Origin: Clostridia bacterium
Lineage (GTDB): Bacteria; Bacillota; Clostridia; Christensenellales; UMGS416
Direction: 5' to 3'
Assembly (NCBI GenBank): GCA_016938675.1
Contig: JAFGUF010000020.1
Location: 1 to 38,461 of the forward strand
Length of the DNA: 38,461 nucleotides
Position numbers and translations under genes: made by a program. The notes below the pieces were generated by a model that saw only the letters and a list, made by a program, of their open reading frames with translations, searched no databases and had not been told where the DNA came from. Below are positions 33,105 to 38,461 of this stretch, piece after piece (the stretch's first letter is position 1; each line of letters starts with the position of its first letter).

Positions 33105-33542
33105 CTAGTCGAACATATATGTGCTCTTGCCTACTCTTGTAGTAGAAAGTATAATAAGCGTCTCTGTTGTTCCGTACTTTCTTAAGACATCTATTGTCTC
33201 TTCAAGCTCTGTTGTGTGCGACACCAGCACCTTCACAGACAGCGTATAGCGCCCTGTAATATGCTCATAGTTTATTACATTTGGATTGCTGTTTAATACG
33301 CCGACTATCTGCTCTTTAGTCCCTCTAAGCTGAATCAGGTTTATCCTTGCCATAATGTTTTTATCCATCTTCTTGGCATTGATAATTGTGCTGTAGCCCT
33401 CGATTATGCCTATGCTTTCCAGCTTGTTTATCCTTGCTGTTACAGCCGGTGAACTCAGGTGAACCTCTTCAGCAATATACTTGTTCGAGACCCTTGCATT
33501 CCTCTGCAGTATGTCCAGTATCATTTCATCAATAGCGTCCAT
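33105..33542 (-). CDS. Lrp/AsnC-family transcriptional regulator
   Basis: This 145-residue regulator has an N-terminal winged-helix domain (DEMILDILQRNARVSNKYIAEEVHLSSPAVTARINKLE) and a C-terminal RAM/ligand-binding domain (VINYEHITGRYTLSVKVLV). The family responds to amino acids and assembles as octamers. I chose the ATG at 33542, which has AGGT 7 nt upstream; a GTG five codons earlier has no ribosome site. It is transcribed away from manA, and the target may be a neighbour or distant amino-acid genes. Confidence 0.87.
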   Translation of the reverse strand: MDAIDEMILDILQRNARVSNKYIAEEVHLSSPAVTARINKLESIGIIEGYSTIINAKKMDKNIMARINLIQLRGTKEQIVGVLNSNPNVINYEHITGRYTLSVKVLVSHTTELEETIDVLRKYGTTETLIILSTTRVGKSTYMFD

Positions 33543-33746
33543 ATTTTGTACCTGCACTTATTATTATTAAGCTATATATTTAATTGATATTAATTTTGTA
33601 AAGTATATATATGAATTATAAATTATTTTAACTATATTTTCAATAAATACTTTATCTTTTTTAAATAAAATATATAATGAAAAAGCAAAGATATGGAGCA
33701 CATGCATATCTAATTGTATAATTTTTACTCTCTAAAATATTTTTTT
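33543..33746. other. AT-rich intergenic region with a possible small transcript
   Basis: Between lrp and manA lie about 315 bp without a gene. TATAAT occurs at 33673-33678 and 33717-33722 on the plus strand, and an orphan terminator closes the region at 33747. That combination allows a short plus-strand RNA, but neither -10 has a clear -35, and no reading frame with a ribosome site is present. Confidence 0.3.
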
Positions 33747-33776
33747 AAGCGCTATATATTAGCGCTTTCTTTTTTG
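33747..33776 (+). terminator. Orphan plus-strand terminator
   Basis: AAGCGCTA (33747-33754) and TAGCGCTT (33760-33767) flank TATAT, followed by TCTTTTTTG. No plus-strand gene ends here: the lrp gene reads the other way and the RND/LuxR genes end 640 bp earlier. Confidence 0.75.
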
Positions 33777-33786
33777 CCTCGGCTTT

Positions 33787-33815
33787 TTGCATTGGCATAT
33801 ACTAATATATATGAT
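33787..33815 (+). promoter_or_regulatory. Promoter of the manA operon
   Basis: TTGCAT (33787-33792), a 17-nt spacer and TATGAT (33810-33815), with manA starting about 40 nt downstream. Confidence 0.65.
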
Positions 33816-33857
33816 AAAATAGCGTGGTAAATATTTATGTAATGAAAGGCGGCCTAA

Positions 33858-34781
33858 ATGTCAGGCGAAAATTATCCCGTTTTGCTGAAGCCTGTATTCT
33901 TCACTCATTTATGGGGAGGGACTCTTCTTAAGGAAAAGCTGAATAAAAATTACCCGAATGATAACGTCGGCGAAAGCTGGGAAGTATCCGCCCACATAAG
34001 AGGCTGCTCTTTTATAGCTTCAGGCACGCACTCGGGGATGCCATTTGATCGGTACTATTCCGAAGTACTAAAAAAAAACACGCCCTACCCTTTGCTTATC
34101 AAACTTATCGGACCGTCTGAGGACTTGTCAGTTCAGGTGCATCCAGATGATGCATACGCAAAAGAGCACGAGAATTCCCTCGGGAAAACAGAGGCTTGGT
34201 ATATTATCTCAGCACCCGATAATGCCAGTATAGTTTCAGGCGTCACATGCACCAAAGAGGAGCTTGCAGAGGCTGTCAAAAATGAAAGCATCGGCAAAAT
34301 TCTATCATATGATAGTTGCTCAGCGGGAGATGTGGTGGAAATAAATCCCGGCACAGTCCATGCCCTTTTAAAGGACACCATTGTTTATGAAGTGCAGCAG
34401 AATTCCGATATAACCTACCGCATATACGATTGGGACAGAGTGGACAAAACAACAAAGCAGCCCAGAAAATTAAATGTCAGCGAAGCGTTGGATGTTATAA
34501 AGTATAATAACCGGTGCCTAATAACAGAATCCGGCAGCTCAGAATTCCAAACTCTTGTTGACAATCATTACTTTACTCTGGCTAAAATATGCGTTAATGA
34601 TAAATATAATCATGTTGAAAATCAATACGGCGCCTACACAATTATTGAAGGCAGTGCGGAAATCATAGTTAATGACTCAGTACTGTTTAAAATAAATAAA
34701 GGCGACAGCTTTTATGCGCCGTTTGGAAATAATTTTATAATTCACGGAAAAGGAGTAATGCTGCGGTCCAGCGAAAAGTGA
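33858..34781 (+). CDS. manA: Mannose-6-phosphate isomerase, class I
   Basis: This zinc enzyme interconverts mannose-6-phosphate and fructose-6-phosphate. The zinc ligands are visible: QVHPDD (Q93, H95), GKTEAW (E112) and INPGTVHAL (H168). The catalytic Arg region WDRVDKTTKQPRKLNVSEAL lies near 195-212. At 307 residues it is the short Bacillus-like form. It overlaps the phosphohexomutase by 4 nt, so the two supply sugar phosphates together, probably for surface glycans or storage. Confidence 0.93.
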   Translation: MSGENYPVLLKPVFFTHLWGGTLLKEKLNKNYPNDNVGESWEVSAHIRGCSFIASGTHSGMPFDRYYSEVLKKNTPYPLLIKLIGPSEDLSVQVHPDDAYAKEHENSLGKTEAWYIISAPDNASIVSGVTCTKEELAEAVKNESIGKILSYDSCSAGDVVEINPGTVHALLKDTIVYEVQQNSDITYRIYDWDRVDKTTKQPRKLNVSEALDVIKYNNRCLITESGSSEFQTLVDNHYFTLAKICVNDKYNHVENQYGAYTIIEGSAEIIVNDSVLFKINKGDSFYAPFGNNFIIHGKGVMLRSSEK

Positions 34782-36457
34782 CCCGGCGTATAAAATCTAT
34801 GTGCAGAGAACTCTATGAAAAATGGCTGAAAAGCGACCGGCTGAGTGAGCAGGAAAAAAAGACATTAAGCTTAATGACAGAAGAAGAAATTAAAGACAGT
34901 TTCTATAAGGAAATTGAGTTCGGAACAGGCGGAATAAGGGGAATAATCGGTCTGGGAACAAACAGGCTCAATATTTATAACATGAGAAGAATTAATTTCG
35001 GTTTAGGGCAATACCTCATGGATAAATTCCCGGACGCAAAAGAGCGAGGAATAGTAATAGCCCACGATAATCGCCATATGTCAGATGAATTTACATTGGA
35101 AAGTGCAAAAGTGCTTAACACTTTCGGAATCAAAGTATATCTTTTTAAGGCTCTTGCATCAACACCGCAGTTATCATTCGCTGTAAGGCATCTTAATGCC
35201 GTAGGAGGCATCGTGATAACAGCCAGCCATAATCCGCCGCAGTACAACGGATACAAGCTCTACAACGATTTAGGCTGCCAGCTGATACCAAGCGAATCCG
35301 ACAAAGTAATTGAGTACGTTGACGCCCAAATCGACGCACTGGACATATCAATGCCTGCTACAATTAAAGAAAATATCGTATATCTGGATGACGAGATAGA
35401 CACAGCATTCCTTGAATCTGTTACAAAAATCGCGATAAATAAGGCTGAAAATCCATCGGATCTGAAGATAGTTTTTTCTCCTCAACACGGCACAAGCTAT
35501 AAGCTCGCAAAAAAGATGCTGGAAGATGAAAAATATAACCTAATCCTTGTTAAGGAGCAGTGCACTCCTGACCCTGATTTTTCGAATACGAAATCACCAA
35601 ATCCAGAAGAGCCCGCAGCCTTTGAGCTATCAATTGAGTACGCACTGAGAGAAGAAGCTGACATTTGCATATCTACAGACCCCGACGCAGACCGCGTAGG
35701 TATTGCATGCAAGAATGAAGACGGCGGCTATACCCTGCTTTCCGGCAACCAAACCGGAGCGCTGTTTCTAGACTATATTATAAAAAACTCCGGAGCTGAT
35801 TTGAAAAATTCCTATGCAGCTTCTACCGTTGTTACCTCGGATATCGGCAAGCAAATATGCAAAGTCAACAATGTCCATATGGATTTTGTTCTCACAGGCT
35901 TTAAGTTTATTGGCGACCTGATACATAACTATGAAACAAATCAACCGGAAAAGAAATTCATTTTCGGCTACGAGGAAAGCTACGGCTATCTATTCTCTGA
36001 TGAAGTAAGGGATAAAGACGCGCTGCAGGCGGTATTCATGGCCTGCGAAATGGCATCCTATTATAAATCAAAAGGAATATGCCTGCTTACCCGTCTTGAG
36101 CAGATTTACGAAGAATACGGATACTATCTTGATAAGCTGTACACATTCGTTATGCCCGGTGCGGAAGGAATGGATAAAATAGATGAAATAATGCACGGAT
36201 TAAGAGCCAATTCCCCTGCGGCAATGGGCGGCATAGATGTTGCTCAAATGCAGGATTTCGGCCAGGGCATCATGGGGCTGCCTAGTGCCAATGTTATAAA
36301 ATTCTATCTATCTGATGAGAGTTTTGTTGCGTTCCGCCCTTCCGGTACGGAGCCTAAGTTCAAGGTGTACTGCTGCATAAAATCAGAAAACAAAAAGTTA
36401 GCTGAACAAAAGCTTGCAGAAATTACGAAAGACATTGAGAAAATAATGCACCAATAA
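34778..36457 (+). CDS. Phosphoglucomutase/phosphomannomutase (alpha-D-phosphohexomutase)
   Basis: This 559-residue enzyme shifts phosphate between C1 and C6 of hexoses. The four domain motifs are present: TASHNPP with catalytic Ser150, the metal loop DPDADR (301-306), the sugar loop GYEESYG (397-403) and the C-terminal phosphate loop RPSGTEPKFK near 520. The length fits the PgcA-type glucose/mannose mutases. I use the GTG at 34778, which overlaps the manA stop (GTGA) and suggests coupling; an ATG at 34799 is also possible, and neither has a good ribosome site. Confidence 0.92.
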   Translation: MTRRIKSMCRELYEKWLKSDRLSEQEKKTLSLMTEEEIKDSFYKEIEFGTGGIRGIIGLGTNRLNIYNMRRINFGLGQYLMDKFPDAKERGIVIAHDNRHMSDEFTLESAKVLNTFGIKVYLFKALASTPQLSFAVRHLNAVGGIVITASHNPPQYNGYKLYNDLGCQLIPSESDKVIEYVDAQIDALDISMPATIKENIVYLDDEIDTAFLESVTKIAINKAENPSDLKIVFSPQHGTSYKLAKKMLEDEKYNLILVKEQCTPDPDFSNTKSPNPEEPAAFELSIEYALREEADICISTDPDADRVGIACKNEDGGYTLLSGNQTGALFLDYIIKNSGADLKNSYAASTVVTSDIGKQICKVNNVHMDFVLTGFKFIGDLIHNYETNQPEKKFIFGYEESYGYLFSDEVRDKDALQAVFMACEMASYYKSKGICLLTRLEQIYEEYGYYLDKLYTFVMPGAEGMDKIDEIMHGLRANSPAAMGGIDVAQMQDFGQGIMGLPSANVIKFYLSDESFVAFRPSGTEPKFKVYCCIKSENKKLAEQKLAEITKDIEKIMHQ

Positions 36458-36469
36458 GGAGCGAAATAC

Positions 36470-36958
36470 ATGAAAACAAAAACAATTGTCATCATTATTT
36501 TGTGCGCACTAGTGATATTTGCCGCACGAAATTATATAAAGGATTTTGTTACAGATATACTTGATAACGGCGGAATAGACTATACTGAGCAGCAGCAGTC
36601 AGCAATAGACAGCTTCAAGGAAGGCGCAGGAAACGTATTTAATCTGATGAAAGAAGGGCTTTTTACCTTGGATGAACTTGTTGACTTAGGTATTCTTGAA
36701 AAGGATCACCCGCTCGAAAGCCTAGGCGAACTCATTGACAAGGATAACAGGTTTTCAATGTCAGATGTAGATATAACTAAGCTTCACTTGGAGCACCTAT
36801 CAAGTGAACAGATATCTTTGCTTGGCCAGGTAATATCAGGAGATATGACCATGACGAAGCTGATTTCCAGCGGAAAATTCACATTCAGCGATTTTCAGAA
36901 GATGGGGCTTTTTGAAATTATAATTGAAAGCATTAACAAATCAGAAAGCACAGATTAA
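36470..36958 (+). CDS. Membrane-anchored protein of unknown function
   Basis: This 162-residue protein has a single N-terminal membrane helix (about 5-19, IVIIILCALVIFAAR) and a helical outer domain. There are repeated short helical units (LFTLDELVDLGIL near 63 and KFTFSDFQKMGLFEI near 139) that look like two related motifs of the form F-T/S-x-D-x(2,3)-LG. I recognise no family. It lies 12 nt after the phosphohexomutase gene with AAGGAG upstream, so it belongs to the manA operon. Confidence 0.6.
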   Translation: MKTKTIVIIILCALVIFAARNYIKDFVTDILDNGGIDYTEQQQSAIDSFKEGAGNVFNLMKEGLFTLDELVDLGILEKDHPLESLGELIDKDNRFSMSDVDITKLHLEHLSSEQISLLGQVISGDMTMTKLISSGKFTFSDFQKMGLFEIIIESINKSESTD

Positions 36959-36978
36959 AGTTTTGCGGAGGCATTAGT

Positions 36979-37686
36979 ATGAAATTGCTTAGGTTTTTCA
37001 TTGTACTGTCATTGGTATTTCTGTTTCCATCCTGCTCTGGACAAGATGAAAGCTCAGTGAGCCATGAAGAAAATACTGACGTTTCAGCCACAGCTACTGA
37101 TACGCAGGAAAAAGCCTCTCCGCAGATGACCAGCATGCCCCTGCTCTCACGAAGCGATTATCATTACACGGTTCTCCGGAATGACGAACTCATTTCCGAT
37201 GACACAAATCCGTCTTTGCCCGGATTTGTGGATATTGTATCCTTCAAAAAGATTATTACCGATACTGAAATAACTTTGTTTATTGAAATGCGTGAACTGC
37301 CGGAGACATTTAGAATTAATCAGACGGACGCGCACTCTGATATTCTAGAGTACAGCTGGCGAGTAAACTTCGACGCGGATTATGACGATACCATATCTTA
37401 CGATATATCTCTCGTCCATCAAAAATTCCGCGACAGGCAAAAGCCTGAAAATAATGTGGAAATTACAGATCCTGCTTTTCAGACTGTCGGCATACAGCAC
37501 CAGGTGAATACCGGGCAAAATATTGCCGAAGGAAGCATCGAAATCGAAGGTAACACCATCATTATGAAATTTGATACAGATATATATCCGGATCTGAAAA
37601 TCATTAATGAGAATACGCCAGTGTTTATATTTATTGAATATAACAGCGATAACGTATATTTATATGACCTTATCCCTCGGCAGTAG
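36979..37686 (+). CDS. Putative lipoprotein of unknown function
   Basis: This 235-residue protein has a lipoprotein signal with lipobox FPSC (Cys19), a Ser/Thr-rich linker, and an outer domain of about 185 residues rich in beta strands (VDIVSFKKIITDTEITLFIEMRELPETF, NTIIMKFDTDIYPDLKIINENTPVFIFIEY). This resembles a single beta-sandwich, but no family is recognised. GCGGAGG precedes the ATG. It is the last gene before a bidirectional terminator, so it closes the operon from manA. Confidence 0.62.
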   Translation: MKLLRFFIVLSLVFLFPSCSGQDESSVSHEENTDVSATATDTQEKASPQMTSMPLLSRSDYHYTVLRNDELISDDTNPSLPGFVDIVSFKKIITDTEITLFIEMRELPETFRINQTDAHSDILEYSWRVNFDADYDDTISYDISLVHQKFRDRQKPENNVEITDPAFQTVGIQHQVNTGQNIAEGSIEIEGNTIIMKFDTDIYPDLKIINENTPVFIFIEYNSDNVYLYDLIPRQ

Positions 37687-37705
37687 CAAATTGCATCGAA
37701 TACAA

Positions 37706-37738
37706 AAAAGGCCCGACAAGTAATCTGTCAGGCCTTTT
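37706..37738. terminator. Bidirectional terminator
   Basis: AAAAGGCCCGACA (37706-37718) pairs with TGTCAGGCCTTTT (37726-37738) with one C-A mismatch. T residues end both strands, serving the manA operon and the convergent pduL gene. Confidence 0.85.
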
Positions 37739-37761
37739 ATCTTCTTCTCTTTTTAACTTCT

Positions 37762-38340
37762 TTACGCTTCTACTATTTTGCCCTGGCATCCGGCTCTTCC
37801 GATAAGAGCTGCATTTGCCTCGTCAGTATCAACATGCATTGAAAGCGCGAAGCTGTCCTTCACCCTTACAACAACATCCTTAAAGATAACCGGCCTAGAA
37901 GTATCCACCTCAACCGAGACTATCTGCTTGTCTACTACACCTAAGTTTTCAGCATCGGCGGGCGTCATGTGTATATGCCTTTTTGCTACAATCAGGCCTT
38001 CTTTCAGCTCCAGCTCTGCTTTCGGTCCTTTCAGGATTATCGGAGTTGAATTCAGCGTGTCTCCGCTCTCTCTGACAGGGGCTACTGCGCCTAGTGCATA
38101 GCAGTCTGTCATAGATACTTCTGCCTGTGAACTTGGCCTAAGCGGGCCAAGGATAACTACCTTGTCAATTGTCTTCTTCGGGCCGACTATTGCAACCCTT
38201 TCTTCACATACAAATTGTCCTGGTTGTGATAAGTCTCTTACCGGTGTCAGTTCATATCCCTCGCCAAACAGAATGTCTAATGTCTTTCTATCTAAATGCA
38301 CGTGCCTGGCTGAAACTTCTACTAAAAAAGTTTTACTCAT
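37762..38340 (-). CDS. pduL: Phosphate propanoyltransferase (PduL-type phosphotransacylase)
   Basis: This enzyme interconverts acyl-CoA and acyl phosphate. Zinc ligands are visible as HVHL (H13, H15), RHIHM (H122, H124) and SMHVDTDEANA (H169). The 192-residue protein starts almost directly at the first catalytic strand, so it lacks the N-terminal encapsulation peptide of microcompartment PduL and should be cytosolic. No shell genes are nearby. It likely serves acetate/propionate energy metabolism with an acetate kinase elsewhere. CAGGAGAG precedes the ATG. It follows rplS on the same strand after a 33-bp gap without a terminator. Confidence 0.92.
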   Translation of the reverse strand: MSKTFLVEVSARHVHLDRKTLDILFGEGYELTPVRDLSQPGQFVCEERVAIVGPKKTIDKVVILGPLRPSSQAEVSMTDCYALGAVAPVRESGDTLNSTPIILKGPKAELELKEGLIVAKRHIHMTPADAENLGVVDKQIVSVEVDTSRPVIFKDVVVRVKDSFALSMHVDTDEANAALIGRAGCQGKIVEA

Positions 38341-38373
38341 ATTTCTCTCCTGGTCTCTGTTGTTTTAAGAGCT

Positions 38374-38461
38374 CTATTTACGGATTCTTTCCTTAACCTT
38401 GGCAGCCTTGCCTGAACGCTCACGCAGATAATACAGCTTAGCTCTGCGAACCTTACCAAGC
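38374..38461 (-). CDS. rplS: 50S ribosomal protein L19, C-terminal end (partial)
   Basis: The last 28 codons run off the right edge. Translation gives a lysine/arginine-rich tail (KVRRAKLYYLRERSGKAAKV then KERIRK) that matches the C-terminus of L19, the protein at the 30S-50S interface. The TAG stop is at 38374-38376. The usual upstream partners (rpsP, rimM, trmD) would lie outside the window to the right. Confidence 0.85.
   Translation of the reverse strand, partial: LGKVRRAKLYYLRERSGKAAKVKERIRK

Noticed and set aside
33691-33711. Tiny leader peptide MEHMHI before the orphan terminator
   Set aside because: It is only six codons and lacks a properly spaced ribosome site; the attenuator idea has no supporting downstream gene.

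Overview
The window looks like a stretch of chromosome from an anaerobic, low-GC Bacillota of the class Clostridia. The support is AT-rich intergenic DNA, strong sigma-A-type promoters, AGGAGG-type ribosome sites, U-tailed terminators, split chromate transporters, a DUF6320 protein, PduL, a 4Fe-4S mini-protein and ER-type (SipW-like) signal peptidase genes. I see no phage, transposon, plasmid, tRNA or CRISPR signal. It reads as ordinary chromosome with accessory cassettes.

Layout. Positions 1-120 hold a perfect promoter and leader reading leftwards, probably into an rRNA operon outside the window. Next come a small zinc-ribbon membrane protein, rpoZ-coaBC (minus), an MreB/Mbl actin followed by a cyclase-fold protein (plus), and tyrA (minus). 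From 9922 down to 5356 lies a four-gene ABC system (ATPase, permease, GldG-like protein, DUF4340 protein). From 10092 to 12308 a plus-strand operon carries an FtsB/DivIC-like protein, thymidine kinase and a split chromate transporter. Two exported minus-strand proteins of unknown role, a two-component system, and a DUF6320/condensation-fold acyltransferase pair follow. A radical SAM gene broken by a frameshift, a GT39-type glycosyltransferase, a metallo-beta-lactamase-fold protein and a von Willebrand A lipoprotein fill 18134-24185.

The most distinctive locus is 24546-28116. It holds an ER-type signal peptidase with an unusually long polytopic N-terminus, a DUF5305 membrane protein, and two small exported beta-rich proteins with near-identical SipW-type signal peptides, closed by a strong terminator. 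This looks like a self-contained processing and assembly cassette for surface or matrix fibres, comparable to sipW-tasA of Bacillus but with a different gene set.

Downstream are a rhodanese lipoprotein with a small ferredoxin, a solo RND transporter, a membrane-anchored LuxR-type regulator behind a palindromic operator, an Lrp regulator, manA and a phosphohexomutase with two envelope proteins, pduL, and the 3' end of rplS at the right edge. Envelope biology (cell shape, division, surface proteins, lipoproteins, glycosyl transfer, sugar-phosphate supply) is the recurring theme. All identifications come from reading the sequence and recalling families; no database search was run.
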